Shown piece after piece: positions 36,101 through 44,071 of a DNA stretch of 64,000 nt. The first letter of the stretch is position 1. Each line of letters starts with the position of its first letter. This DNA is from Alcanivorax sp. REN37 (lineage in GTDB: Bacteria; Pseudomonadota; Gammaproteobacteria; Pseudomonadales; Alcanivoracaceae), in contig NZ_JBGCUO010000001.1 of NCBI RefSeq assembly GCF_041102775.1, forward strand, positions 930,001-994,000. The letters are read 5' to 3'. The position numbers were made by a program, and so were the translations under genes. The notes beneath the pieces are model-generated. The model ran no database searches. It saw only the letters and a program-made list of their open reading frames with translations, and was not told the DNA's origin.

Positions 36101-36883
36101 CGCGATGACGGCTTGCTGGATCTCGATCACACCCAAGTCACCTGGGGCGGCGGTGCCGATTTTCGTTTCAGCCCAGCTTGGACCGCGGGTGTGGGCCTCG
36201 GCTACGGCGAAGATAAGACCGATGTCGGTGATGCCGGCACCCGCAGCCGGGCGCGCTCGGTGTCGTTGGCGCTGTACGGCAGTTATCGCCCGTCACCAGG
36301 CTGGTTTGTTGACAGCCTGCTGGGTTACGGCCGCCTCGACTTTGACAGCCGTCGCCATGTCACCGACACCGCGTTGTTGGCGCGCGGCGAGCGCAGTGGC
36401 GGTCAGGTATTTGCCGCGCTGACCGGCGGTTGGGAGTGGCAGCAGGGGCTGCGCCAGCTGTCGCCCTATGTACGACTGGCCGGCTCCCACTCGCGGCTGG
36501 ACCCGTTCACCGAATATGGTGCCGATTGGTACAACCTGCAGTTCGAACGGCAAACGGTGGAAGCGGTATCCGGTAGCGCCGGGCTGCGGCTGCAACAAGG
36601 CTGGCTGACCAGCTGGGGGCAGCTGACGCCACGTGCGCGGGTGGAGTACAGCCATGACTTTGAGGGCAGTAGTGCAGCGGCGCTGGGTTACGCCGATCTC
36701 GGCGGCGCGCCTTACCGTCTCTCGGCGGCACCAGCCTCCCGCGACCTGCTGAGCGTGGAAGCGGGTGTCGGCTTAGTGCTCGGTCGTCTGTGGACGCTGG
36801 GGTTGGATTACCGCCACAGCCAAGGACTGGACGGCGACAGCCGCAGCCGCAGCATCGGGCTGGATGCCAGCGCCCGGTTCTAA
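33137..36883 (+). CDS. Autotransporter adhesin-like protein with He_PIG Ig-like repeats
   Basis: A 1248-aa protein. ATG 33137 (AGGGGA 5 nt upstream) is preferred over GTG 33119. A signal peptide ends near ALAAG (~32). Residues ~70-155 look like a cadherin-like beta-sandwich (EIKITAEDGVTERVYRITVTG). Seven He_PIG-type domains of ~88 aa follow (pattern LP.G...Y.....A.GG..PY.....G.LP.G..L...G.LSG.P...G.F...V...D..G). An eighth, divergent Ig-like domain precedes the linker QIDLIGRRLEQLHHDEPARRNRF. A ~280-residue autotransporter barrel ends in DASARF. It is probably surface-displayed and adhesive; the ligand is unknown. A strong terminator follows. Confidence 0.9.
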   Translation: MSGKQSSLGRLFGVLLAGLLLCLSTMGALAAGVDLMQAPSHVQRLQTEFDGRSAGIMRLGSLSSDANLRSISAAPTWSGQDFDFVGGVGEIWLPYGTKIFLLTLWLSNSAATMVVNQSPITSGGTWRGQLPPNGDAMTVEIKITAEDGVTERVYRITVTGNQTPPVQPYSLTVRPSSLPAAVAGTEYPSTRLTAGVGVPPYRFSVKQGALPRGMGLTPEGVLSGTPQESGRFSFTVSAVDANSFTGDQTFDLDIDAPQITLSPTSLPPAMLFYPYAQQLAASGGTPPYRFTSVGGPLPPGLSLGADGLISGAPTEDGIFPLTFIATDSLGFASSPTDVSLTAEHGSLSLDTHVLSVTASQPYSRQLLATGGIPPYAFSVSPGELPDGLTLAADGTLSGMATETGFFPVNIEIRDAFVRRGTSLDLTVHAPDILLSPSNLPTGVGGSAYPDTAFSAQGGQAPYTYTVVSGVLPRGMTLSAEGMLSGAPETSGRFPLGVQATDANGFTGDLNLDLDVDAPQITLSPSSLPTGVGGSAYPDTPFSTQGGQAPYTYAVVSGVLPAGMTLNVQGMLSGTPETSGHFPLDVQVMDAHGFTGDLSLDLTIDAPNITLSPSSLPDGVGGSVYPDTPFSAQGGRAPYDYTVVAGAVPRGMLLAPDGTLSGTPELSGDFPLTVSATDTLGFSGTLALQLKVDAPVISLVVPTLPSVQVDDDYGPVQLGAAGGTGPYSFAIVNGRLHTGLSLDPDGRVSGVPKDSGERVLTVSITDQFGFSGSGNVTIDVAALPVPLLQHHVLEVVAGNSAELRLTDGAQHGPFSAAAISQQPLAAAGVAELVDDGYRLRFQAAADFSGRASLQYTLTNKGGVSAPGTVSIQVIARPDPSKDAEVIGLVRAQTDAAKRLATAQIDLIGRRLEQLHHDEPARRNRFAVQVDMVPRTQPAHWEQRGSPALQDALNAMAQALSAPTGSGPAAPAGQLDELAFWSSARISFGERDDGLLDLDHTQVTWGGGADFRFSPAWTAGVGLGYGEDKTDVGDAGTRSRARSVSLALYGSYRPSPGWFVDSLLGYGRLDFDSRRHVTDTALLARGERSGGQVFAALTGGWEWQQGLRQLSPYVRLAGSHSRLDPFTEYGADWYNLQFERQTVEAVSGSAGLRLQQGWLTSWGQLTPRARVEYSHDFEGSSAAALGYADLGGAPYRLSAAPASRDLLSVEAGVGLVLGRLWTLGLDYRHSQGLDGDSRSRSIGLDASARF
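34421..35212 (+). repeat. Three near-identical in-frame 264-bp repeats
   Basis: Units begin at 34421, 34685 and 34949, each exactly 264 bp (88 codons), and encode APxITLSPSxLPxGVGGSxYPDT-type He_PIG domains. The next domain also begins 264 bp later (35213) but has diverged. This points to recent domain duplication within the passenger. Confidence 0.85.
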
Positions 36884-36900
36884 CGCAGTTGCCCCGGCGC

Positions 36901-36938
36901 CACAAAAAAGCCCGCAAGCTATCGCGGGCTTTTTTGTG
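36901..36938. terminator. Strong terminator after the autotransporter gene
   Basis: CACAAAAAAGCCCGC and GCGGGCTTTTTTGTG form a perfect 15-bp stem with an 8-nt loop. The run of six T inside the right arm makes it an efficient rho-independent terminator on either strand. Confidence 0.92.
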
Positions 36939-37203
36939 GGTGGATACGGTGTTGACAGCGGATGCCATCAGTCATTCTGTACTGATTATGAGTTGCTCTC
37001 ATGTCTCGGTGAGATAACATCATTTTTTTTCATAGTAGCGTTCGGGTATAAAACTCTCGTCGTTCATTACTGCGGAACACACCCCCGGCCAATGCCCGCG
37101 ATACGCGCTCTATCAGCGTCGGCGAGCAGCCGGCCGGAACGCCCGCAGCGAACCCGGAAATCAGACCCGATTCCATCTTGGATCATCAGGACGCCCGAGA
37201 GCC
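36939..37203 (+). promoter_or_regulatory. Upstream region of the mesX-mesD operon
   Basis: It is locally AT-rich up to ~37060. A TTGACA occurs near 36951 and a TATAAA at about 37047-37053, but they are not spaced as one promoter. Small hairpins (ATGAG/CTCAT) and a T8 run occur at 36985-37030. No riboswitch was recognised. The exact promoter is undetermined. Confidence 0.3.
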
Positions 37204-38187
37204 ATGAGCAAACAATTTGTGTTTTCCCTGAACAGTATCCGCTTCGATGAGCACTACCAGCCGTCGAGCAATACGCGCCTGACCACCAACTTCGCCAACT
37301 TGGCGCGCGGTACCAGCCGCCAGGAAAACCTGCGTAACACGTTGACCATGATCGACAACCGGTTCAACGACCTGGCGTACTGGGATAACGCGGAAGGCGA
37401 CCGCTACCGGGTGGAGCTGGACATCATCTCGGTAGAGATGAAGATCGGCACTGACAGCAGCGCCCATGCGTTGCCGCTGATCGAGGTGCTGCAGACCCAC
37501 ATCCTCGACCGGCGCACCGACACCCGCATCAGCGGCATCGTCGGCAATAACTTTTCGTCCTATGTACGCGACTATGACTTCAGCGTGTTGCTGCTGGAGC
37601 ACAACCGCAATCGCGACAGCTTCAGCACCCCCGACAACTTTGGTGTGCTGCACGGGCAGATCTTCCAAGCCTTTGTGGCGTCGGAAACTTACCGCCAGAA
37701 CTTCAGCAAAGCGCCGGTGATTTGCTTGAGTGTGTCCAGCAGCAAGGTCTACCACCGCACTGCCAATCGGCACCCGGTACTGGGCGTGGAGTACCTGCAG
37801 AACGAGTTTTCTCCGACCGATGATTACTTCGGAAAAATGGGCATGAAAGTGCGTTACTTCATGCCGCCGGGCAGCGTTGCGCCGTTGGCGTTCTACCATA
37901 CTGGCGACCTGCTCACCGATTACAGCAACCTGGAGCTGATCTCCACCATCAGCACCATGGAGACGTTCCAGAAGATCTATCGGCCGGAGATTTACAACGC
38001 CAACGCCGCGGCCGGCCAGCGCTACCAGCCGAGCCTGCAGCACCAGGATTACTCGCTGACGCGCATCGTCTACGACCGCGAAGAGCGCAGCCGCCTGGCC
38101 ATCGAGCAGGGCAAGTTTGTCGAGGAATGTTTCATCGAGCCGTACCGCGCCACGCTTGAGCAGTGGTCAGCCAATTACGCGCTTTGA
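37204..38187 (+). CDS. mesX: DUF1852 protein MesX, partner of methionine synthase MesD
   Basis: A 327-aa soluble protein starting at ATG 37204. MSKQFVFSLNSIRFDEHYQPSSNTRLTTNFANLARG, NNFSSYVRDYDFSVLLLEHNRN and LGVEYLQNEFSPTDDYFGKMGMKVRYFMPPGS are DUF1852 hallmarks. Members of this family (MesX) are required, together with oxygen, for the folate-independent methionine synthase MesD; MesX is a suspected oxygenase. It is followed at 25 bp by mesD, which makes the assignment firm. Confidence 0.9.
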   Translation: MSKQFVFSLNSIRFDEHYQPSSNTRLTTNFANLARGTSRQENLRNTLTMIDNRFNDLAYWDNAEGDRYRVELDIISVEMKIGTDSSAHALPLIEVLQTHILDRRTDTRISGIVGNNFSSYVRDYDFSVLLLEHNRNRDSFSTPDNFGVLHGQIFQAFVASETYRQNFSKAPVICLSVSSSKVYHRTANRHPVLGVEYLQNEFSPTDDYFGKMGMKVRYFMPPGSVAPLAFYHTGDLLTDYSNLELISTISTMETFQKIYRPEIYNANAAAGQRYQPSLQHQDYSLTRIVYDREERSRLAIEQGKFVEECFIEPYRATLEQWSANYAL

Positions 38188-38212
38188 GCGATCACCAGCA
38201 CAGGATTTTGCC

Positions 38213-39241
38213 ATGAAGAAGTTGTTGCCCACGTCCACCGCCGGCAGCCTGCCGAAACCCTCTTGGCTGGCCCAGCCGGAGACACTCTGGTCGCCGTGGA
38301 AACTGGAAGGCGATGAACTGGCCGCCGGCAAGCAGGATGCGCTGAGTCTGTCGTTGCAGGAACAGCAGCAGGCCGGCATTGATATCGTCAGCGATGGCGA
38401 GCAGAGCCGTCAGCACTTTGTCACCACCTTCATCGAGCACCTCGACGGCGTCGATTTCGAGCAGCGCGAAACGGTACGCATCCGCGATCGCTATGACGCC
38501 AGCGTGCCGACCGTGAAAAGTGCCGTGAGCCGGCAGAAACCGGTGTTCGTCGAAGACGCCAAGTTCCTGCGTCAGCAGACCCAGCAGCCGATCAAATGGG
38601 CGCTGCCGGGGCCGATGACCATGATCGACACGCTCTACGACGCGCACTACAAAAGCCGTGAAAAACTGGCCTGGGAATTTGCCAAGATTCTCAACCAGGA
38701 AGCCAAGGAATTGGAGGCCGCCGGGGTCGACATCATTCAATTCGACGAGCCGGCGTTCAACGTGTTTTTCGATGAAGTGAACGACTGGGGTATCGCCACG
38801 CTAGAGCGCGCCATTGAAGGTCTGAAGTGCGAAACCGCAGTGCACATCTGCTACGGCTACGGCATCAAGGCCAATACCGACTGGAAGAAAACGCTGGGTA
38901 ACGAGTGGCGCCAGTACGAGGAAATTTTCCCCAAACTGCAGCAGTCCAACCTCGACATCATTTCGCTGGAATGCCAGAACTCCCGCGTGCCGATGGAACT
39001 GTTGGAACTGGTGCGCGGCAAGAAAGTGATGGTGGGCGCCATCGACGTGGCCACCCATACCATCGAAACCCCGGAGCAGGTGGCCGACACGCTGCGCAAG
39101 GCGCTGCAGTTTGTCGATGCCGACAAACTCTGCCCCTGCACCAACTGTGGCATGGCGCCGCTGCCGCGCCATGTGGCGCGCGGCAAACTGCAGGCACTCA
39201 GTGCCGGCGCCGAGATTGTGCGGCGCGAGCTGGCCGGCTGA
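38213..39241 (+). CDS. mesD: Folate-independent methionine synthase core protein MesD
   Basis: A 342-aa MetE-core protein, about half the length of full MetE because it lacks the N-terminal folate domain. LPTSTAGSLPKPSWL, DIVSDGEQSRQHF, QFDEPAFNVFFDE, VHICYGYG and CPCTNCGMAPLP (zinc ligands His, Cys and the terminal Cys pair) match the MetE C-terminal catalytic fold in the MesD subfamily. It methylates homocysteine to methionine using a methyl donor that is not methyltetrahydrofolate and is unknown. Start is ATG 38213, in an operon with mesX and the flavin reductase gene. Confidence 0.9.
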   Translation: MKKLLPTSTAGSLPKPSWLAQPETLWSPWKLEGDELAAGKQDALSLSLQEQQQAGIDIVSDGEQSRQHFVTTFIEHLDGVDFEQRETVRIRDRYDASVPTVKSAVSRQKPVFVEDAKFLRQQTQQPIKWALPGPMTMIDTLYDAHYKSREKLAWEFAKILNQEAKELEAAGVDIIQFDEPAFNVFFDEVNDWGIATLERAIEGLKCETAVHICYGYGIKANTDWKKTLGNEWRQYEEIFPKLQQSNLDIISLECQNSRVPMELLELVRGKKVMVGAIDVATHTIETPEQVADTLRKALQFVDADKLCPCTNCGMAPLPRHVARGKLQALSAGAEIVRRELAG

Positions 39242-39372
39242 CTGCAACGGCGCAGTCGACCGCATGGCGCGGCCGGTGACCCCGGTCGCGCTGCTTGGTT
39301 TGCAACCAAAGTGGCCCGCGCCGACCGCGCACGCACCACGCTTTCTCCGCCGTCCAGGATTCAGAATTGACC

Positions 39373-39876
39373 ATGTCATGTTTCAGTACCGCCATTGACC
39401 CCGCTCGCTTTCGCGATGCGTTGGGCCACTACGCCTCTGGCATCACGGTGATTTCATCGCAGCTGGATGACGAGCCGGTGGGGTTCACCTGTCAGTCGTT
39501 CTACAGCGTGTCGATGGACCCGCCGCTGGTGTCGTTCAGCGTGATGGCTAGCTCGCTGAGCTACCCCACCATCCGCCGTGCGGGGCGCTTTGCGGTGAAC
39601 ATCCTGACCGGTGAGCAGGTGGCGATCTCCAACCAGTTTGCCCAGCGCAGTGCCGACAAATGGCAGGGCGTGGAGCAGCACCGGTCGCCATTGGGCAACC
39701 CGGTGATTGCCGGTTGTTTGCATTGGTTCGATTGCGAGATCCACGCTGAACATGCGGCCGGCGACCACATCATCGTGATCGGCGAAGTGAAGGCGTTGAA
39801 ATTGCAGGATGCAGTGGTGGAGCAGCCGCTGCTGTATTTCAAAGGGCAATACGCCACCTTGCCGCAGCCAGCGTAA
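39373..39876 (+). CDS. Flavin reductase family protein
   Basis: A 167-aa flavin reductase-like domain (PF01613). FRDALGHYASGITVISSQLDDEPVGFTCQSFYSVSMDPPLVSFSVMASSLSYPTIRRAGRFAVNIL is the conserved FMN-binding half, and H.R..GNPVIAGCLHWFDCEIHAEHAAGDHIIVIGEV the other. It likely supplies reduced flavin to a partner oxygenase, and MesX is the obvious candidate because of the operon order mesX-mesD-reductase. A 131-bp gap separates it from mesD. The start ATG 39373 has only a weak upstream site. Confidence 0.88.
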   Translation: MSCFSTAIDPARFRDALGHYASGITVISSQLDDEPVGFTCQSFYSVSMDPPLVSFSVMASSLSYPTIRRAGRFAVNILTGEQVAISNQFAQRSADKWQGVEQHRSPLGNPVIAGCLHWFDCEIHAEHAAGDHIIVIGEVKALKLQDAVVEQPLLYFKGQYATLPQPA

Positions 39877-39887
39877 ACTTTTTGACG

Positions 39888-39915
39888 GTAGCCGAGCGCC
39901 TCGCTCGACAGCTAC
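39888..39915 (+). terminator. Hairpin after the flavin reductase gene
   Basis: GTAGC-CGAGCG pairs with CGCTCG-(ACA)-GCTAC around a 3-nt loop. There is no T-tract, so termination is only possible. Confidence 0.3.
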
Positions 39916-40037
39916 GTGCTAGCGCAGGTGTCGTCGAGTTCTGGATTCAAAGCCGGTTCCGTCCGCCGCGTCGAATGCTGCGGCGGCCTCAGCGCTGACC
40001 GCTTGCGGCCAGTGGTTCGGGCGCTGCCGAGCGCACT

Positions 40038-41546
40038 TCATTGCTCAGACCTTGAGTCCTCTTCCTCAAACCAGCGCGGCCAGGAACTGCGGTGCCGGTC
40101 GTCAGCGTTGATGCAGGGAATAAGCGTCTGCGCCAGTTGCGGCAATTGGTCAGTGGCCTTGGCCAGCCGGTATTTGACGCTGTGGATGCATTCACGGTCG
40201 CCGAACTCACAGCGGTTCAAATGAGTGCCGCCGCAGGGACCGTTGGCTAACCCCTTCGGGCACGTTTCTGGGCACACATAGAGGGTGTCTTCAAGCCGGC
40301 AATTGCCGCAGCTGTCGCAGCCCAGTAGCGGCCGTTTGACGGCCCGTTCAGTGGCATGCAACAGCTGTGCTCCGGCCGCCGATTGCCAGAACTGCCGTGT
40401 CACCAGCCAGCCGACCGCGCTGCCGAGCCAGTGGCGGCGGTCAAATAGCACGCGGTGCAGCTGTGCTAGCCACCGGTAGCGCCGCAGCTCGCGGCCGGTG
40501 GCGCGGGCATCAGGTTGTCCCAGCGGCTGCCGATCCAGCGGCGGCGCAAACACAGTGTCCCCACCATCCGCGCGTTCCCAGCAGGCGCGCCAGCGCTGTT
40601 GCCAGTGTTCCAGCGAATGGATGCGCCCACGTTGGGCGTCGATCGCCTGTTCCAGCCGCTGCAATTCTTCCAGTGTGTGCACCCCGGACAAATGGATGCC
40701 GGCATAGCCGATCCATTGCAGGCCGATGATCTGCAACGCCAGCCGCTCCAGTGCGCGCGCCTCGGCGGCGGCCGGCGAGCGGCGCTGTTCGTCGTCCAAT
40801 AGCCTGCGCATGGCATCGGTGATGACGATGCCGGGCACTGATTGCAGGGTGGCAGCGCGCGCGCTGGTCAGTTTCATGACACAGGCCAGCAGCGGCTTGG
40901 GCTGCGGCTGAGCGGCCATCCAGCGCTGCGCCTCCAGGTGTTTGGCGGCATCGTAGCCGAGCTGCAAGGTCAGGAAATCCGCTCCGGCCCGCAGCTTTTT
41001 TTGCGCCTTCAGGTACTGCGCCGCGCGTTCTTCTTCCAGGTATTTGAACGGGTTGAGGGCGGCGCCTAACAGCCAGTCGGGGCCGTATTCGCGGGCGATC
41101 TGCAATGCCGGCACCGACTCCAGGTAGCGCACCGGGGTCTGGTCCGGCTGGTGGCCGGGCAGTCGGTCGCCGCTCAGCACCAACAGTTGTCGCAGGCCGC
41201 GTTGCTCCATCAGGGCCATCTGTTGCAGCAGATGGCTGCGTTCGCGGTCCTTGCCGGAAAAATGCAGCAGCGCTGACGCTGGATCATTGGCGATACCGGC
41301 GGCGGCCAGCGGACCGATGTCGTGATGCAGACCGACGCGATCAGCGAACGCCGGCAGCAGCGGCGCGCCCGCCAGCTGCCCGTGCTGGAGGATCTGCTCC
41401 AACGCCGCCCAGCGGCGTGCCGACGGCTGTGGAATCACTTCCAGCACGCAGACGAAGTCTTGCTGTGCCAGCGCCTGTTTCAACGTGCTCAAAACGGTTC
41501 GATACCCTGTTGGACGGCGTCGTGGGGAACGACATCGGTGGTTCAT
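40038..41546 (-). CDS. Methylenetetrahydrofolate reductase-like protein with C-terminal Cys-rich domain
   Basis: Up to 502 aa. The frame starts at an ATG ending at 41546, but homology-like sequence begins near residue 19 (LSTLKQALAQQDFVCVLEVIPQ), where a TTG could be the true start; neither has a clear ribosome site. Residues ~20-310 resemble an MTHFR barrel (FVCVLEVIPQ, LLVLSGDR, GAALNPF, GADFLTLQLGYDA). Residues ~415-455 (CDSCGNCRLEDTLYVCPETCPKGLANGPCGGT) match the MTHFR C-terminal Cys-rich domain, a likely metal or Fe-S site. It lies convergent with the mesX-mesD-reductase operon, which suggests a role in one-carbon or methyl-group supply to methionine. Confidence 0.8.
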   Translation of the reverse strand: MNHRCRSPRRRPTGYRTVLSTLKQALAQQDFVCVLEVIPQPSARRWAALEQILQHGQLAGAPLLPAFADRVGLHHDIGPLAAAGIANDPASALLHFSGKDRERSHLLQQMALMEQRGLRQLLVLSGDRLPGHQPDQTPVRYLESVPALQIAREYGPDWLLGAALNPFKYLEEERAAQYLKAQKKLRAGADFLTLQLGYDAAKHLEAQRWMAAQPQPKPLLACVMKLTSARAATLQSVPGIVITDAMRRLLDDEQRRSPAAAEARALERLALQIIGLQWIGYAGIHLSGVHTLEELQRLEQAIDAQRGRIHSLEHWQQRWRACWERADGGDTVFAPPLDRQPLGQPDARATGRELRRYRWLAQLHRVLFDRRHWLGSAVGWLVTRQFWQSAAGAQLLHATERAVKRPLLGCDSCGNCRLEDTLYVCPETCPKGLANGPCGGTHLNRCEFGDRECIHSVKYRLAKATDQLPQLAQTLIPCINADDRHRSSWPRWFEEEDSRSEQ

Positions 41547-41930
41547 GGTGCGCGGCTAGGAGCTCGCCGGTCGCAATTCGCGGTTCACGGGTTGTGACCG
41601 GCGGCAGTGATGCTGTGACACCGTGGCGCGGCAGAGCAGGACCAGTGCCAGTGCGCCGCGGCCGGAATCCGCGCGCATGCGGCGACAGGATAGCAAGGCC
41701 GCCGCAGTGCCGCTTTCAATTTCATCGGAGTGCGCGGAGCGGCTGCTTGAGGTCGTGGGAGTCGATCGCGCGCCCATTCGGGAAGTGCCGGCTAGCTTGA
41801 CGGCGCCGGGTGTTCAAGCGGGAAAGATCACCCATGCAGCCATACTGGGCGCCGCCGAATCGGTGCCGCCGGCGACACTGCTCTGGGCACAGCTCGGCAC
41901 GCTAGCGCGGCCGTGGCGTCAGGGCCGGTA

Positions 41931-42173
41931 GGGCAGCTTGGGCAGGTTGGGCAGGTTGGGCAGGTTGGGCAGGTTGGGCAGGTTGGGCAGGTTGGGCAGG
42001 TTGGGCAGGTTGGGCAGGTGGAGCAGGTGGAGCAGGTGGGGCAGGTGGGGCAGGTGGGGCAGGTGGGGCAGGTGGGGCAGGTGGGGCAGGTGGAGCAGAT
42101 GGAGCAGATGGAGCAGATGGAGCAGGTACAGCAGGTATGGTAGGTAGTGGAAGTAGGGCAATTAGGGCAGGCA
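41931..42173. repeat. 9-bp minisatellite, about 27 units
   Basis: Consensus GGGCAGGTK. From 41931 to 42146 there are 24 contiguous 9-mers: one gggcagctt, eight gggcaggtt, then gggcaggtg and gagcaggtg forms, three gagcagatg, and gagcaggta, cagcaggta, tggtaggta. Three decayed units follow to 42173. Variants are blocked in order, which shows local expansion by slippage or unequal exchange. G-runs of 3-4 recur throughout the + strand. Confidence 0.95.
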
Positions 42174-42252
42174 GGGCTGGCGGGAATCAGCCAGCGGCCG
42201 GCTAGGGTCAGTGCGGCGCCGGCGCCGTCGGATTGACCACGGCGACCTATAA

Positions 42253-42280
42253 AAAAGCCCGCAGTAGACTGCGGGCTTTT
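42253..42280 (-). terminator. Catalase gene terminator
   Basis: AAAAGCCCGCAG and CTGCGGGCTTTT form a perfect 12-bp stem with loop TAGA. Read on the minus strand it ends in a run of T, 15 bp after the catalase stop. Confidence 0.9.
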
Positions 42281-42294
42281 GGGTCGGGCCGGAC

Positions 42295-43755
42295 TTACAG
42301 CTCCACGTCCGACATCGGGATGCCGAGCGCCTTGGCCACGCCTTCTCCGTAGGCCGGGTCCGCCTTGTAGCAGTGGCTAATATGGCGGGTCAGGATGTGG
42401 CGTTCAGCGCCCTTGATGGCGCGGGCGGTGTTGTCGAACAGCCGCTGCTGCGCATCCGCCGGCATCAGCCGGAATAGGGTGCCGGGCTGGGTGAAGTAAT
42501 CGTCATCGTCGGCACGGAAATCATGACGCCCTGCGACGCCCTCCAGCGCCATCGGCGGCTCGCGGAAGTCCGGTTGCTCCTGCCACTCACCGTAGGTGTT
42601 CGGTTCGTAATGCAGGCGGCTGCCGTGGTTGCCGTCCACCCGCATGGCGCCGTCGCGGTGGTAGCTGTGGAACGGGCAGCGCGGTGCGTTCACCGGGATC
42701 TGGTGGTGGTTGACGCCAAGCCGGTAGCGCTGAGCGTCGCCGTAGGAGAACAGGCGGCCCTGCAACATGCGGTCCGGCGAGAAGCTGATGCCGGGCACCA
42801 CGTTGGCCGGGGTGAAGGCCGCTTGCTCCACGTCTTGGAAATAGTTATCCGGGTTGCGGTTGAGTTCGATGTAACCGACTTCGATCAGCGGATAGTCCTT
42901 CTTCGACCATACCTTGGTCAGATCGAACGGATGGAAGCGGTAATCAGCGGCCTCGGTCTCCGGCATGATTTGCACGTACAGCGTCCAGCGCGGGAAGTCG
43001 CCTTTTTCAATCGCTTCGTACAGATCGCGCTGTGAGCTTTCGCGGTCGTCGGCAACGATGGCGGCCGCTTGCTGGTCGGTCAGGTTCTTGATGCCCTGCT
43101 GAGTTTTGAAGTGGAACTTCACCCAGAAACGCTGGTTGTCGGCGCTGATAAAGCTGTAAGTGTGCGAGCCGAACAGGTGCATGTGGCGATAGCCGTCAGG
43201 AATGCCCCGATCGCCCATGATGTAGGTCACCTGGTGCAGCGCCTCCGGCAGGCTGGTCCAGAAATCCCAGTTGTTGTTGGGGCTGCGCATATTGGTGCGC
43301 GGGTCGCGTTTCACCGCGTGGTTCAGGTCCGGGAACTTGAGCGGATCGCGGAAGAAGAACACCGGCGTGTTATTGCCGACCAGATCCCAGTTGCCCTGCT
43401 CGGTGTAGAACTTCAGCGCCGCGCCGCGGATGTCACGCTCGGCATCCGCCGCGCCACGCTCGCCGGCCACAGTGGAGAAACGCGCGAACATGGGCGTTTT
43501 TTTGCCAACCTCGGCGAACACTTTGGCCTTGGTGTATTGGCTGATGTCGTGGGTGATCACCAGCTCACCGAAGGCACCGGAGCCCTTGGCGTGCATGCGG
43601 CGCTCGGGGATCACTTCGCGGTCGAAGTGGGCGAGCTTTTCCAGGAACCAGACGTCTTCCAGCAGCATCGGGCCACGCGGGCCGGCGGTCATCACGTCTT
43701 GGTTGTCAGCAACCGGGGCGCCGGCGGCGGTGGTGAGTTTGGGCTTGTTGCTCAT
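42295..43755 (-). CDS. katA: Monofunctional haem catalase (small-subunit type)
   Basis: A 486-aa catalase with ATG 43755 and AAGGAGA upstream. The family blocks [20 protein letters not shown] (distal His), [53 protein letters not shown] and [14 protein letters not shown] (proximal haem Tyr in RxFSYxD) are complete. The length fits the clade 3 small-subunit group. It dismutates hydrogen peroxide in the cytoplasm. No signal peptide is visible. An OxyR-like site lies about 80 bp upstream. Confidence 0.95.
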   Translation of the reverse strand: MSNKPKLTTAAGAPVADNQDVMTAGPRGPMLLEDVWFLEKLAHFDREVIPERRMHAKGSGAFGELVITHDISQYTKAKVFAEVGKKTPMFARFSTVAGERGAADAERDIRGAALKFYTEQGNWDLVGNNTPVFFFRDPLKFPDLNHAVKRDPRTNMRSPNNNWDFWTSLPEALHQVTYIMGDRGIPDGYRHMHLFGSHTYSFISADNQRFWVKFHFKTQQGIKNLTDQQAAAIVADDRESSQRDLYEAIEKGDFPRWTLYVQIMPETEAADYRFHPFDLTKVWSKKDYPLIEVGYIELNRNPDNYFQDVEQAAFTPANVVPGISFSPDRMLQGRLFSYGDAQRYRLGVNHHQIPVNAPRCPFHSYHRDGAMRVDGNHGSRLHYEPNTYGEWQEQPDFREPPMALEGVAGRHDFRADDDDYFTQPGTLFRLMPADAQQRLFDNTARAIKGAERHILTRHISHCYKADPAYGEGVAKALGIPMSDVEL

Positions 43756-44071
43756 GGCGTTCTCTCCTTGGGGCGGTGGGCATCAATGCCGGGATATCGG
43801 GGGACGGAACAAAGAATAGGTCGGCAGCAGTCATAGCTCCAATCAGTTAATTGAAGCGATTCGATAGTTTTTTCTGTTGTTTGAAATGGCGCTGCTGAGG
43901 GGATCAGCATGCCGGTACTTTCTCTGCGCCGGGCCCGCACATTAGAATTAGCGCTCGATGATCCATTCCCCAGAGGTGCCGCCTACATGTGATACCCGAC
44001 GCCGCCGTCGCTGACGGCACGTTCCATGCCCTGCGTGCAGGGCGCGAACTTGGCACGGTCGGAGTCCTGTG
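43756..44071. other. Divergent intergenic region between catalase and ABC-F genes
   Basis: About 315 bp without genes. It holds a candidate OxyR site and a 7-bp palindrome GCCCTGC-GT-GCAGGGC at 44028-44043, close to the ABC-F start. Promoters were not resolved. Confidence 0.5.
43833..43869. promoter_or_regulatory. Possible OxyR-binding site upstream of the catalase gene
   Basis: Read on the + strand with OxyR spacing (four tetramers, 7 bp apart), the tetramers are ATAG, CAGT, AGCG and AGTT. The first is perfect and the next two match half. The T and A positions inside both outer spacers also fit the motif. Regulation is inferred. Confidence 0.35.

Larger units (their letters stand above)
41547..42294. 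other. Gene-free stretch of ~750 bp containing a 9-bp minisatellite
   Basis: No plausible gene. The left ~380 bp is GC-rich with no recognised feature; the right half holds the 9-bp array and the catalase terminator. Frames through the array (GQV repeats on +, LPN/LPH repeats on -) come from the repeat alone. Confidence 0.6.

Noticed and set aside
36939-37203. Possible SAM or cobalamin riboswitch upstream of mesX
   Set aside because: No conserved riboswitch core was recognised by eye; only small hairpins are visible.
41913-42161. Open frames through the 9-bp repeat encoding (GQV)n on + and (LPN/LPH)n on -
   Set aside because: They exist only because a 9-bp unit stays in frame on all strands; they have no ribosome site, and the composition comes from the repeat.
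41931-42173. Possible CRISPR array
   Set aside because: The unit is 9 bp with no spacers and there are no cas genes; it is a minisatellite.
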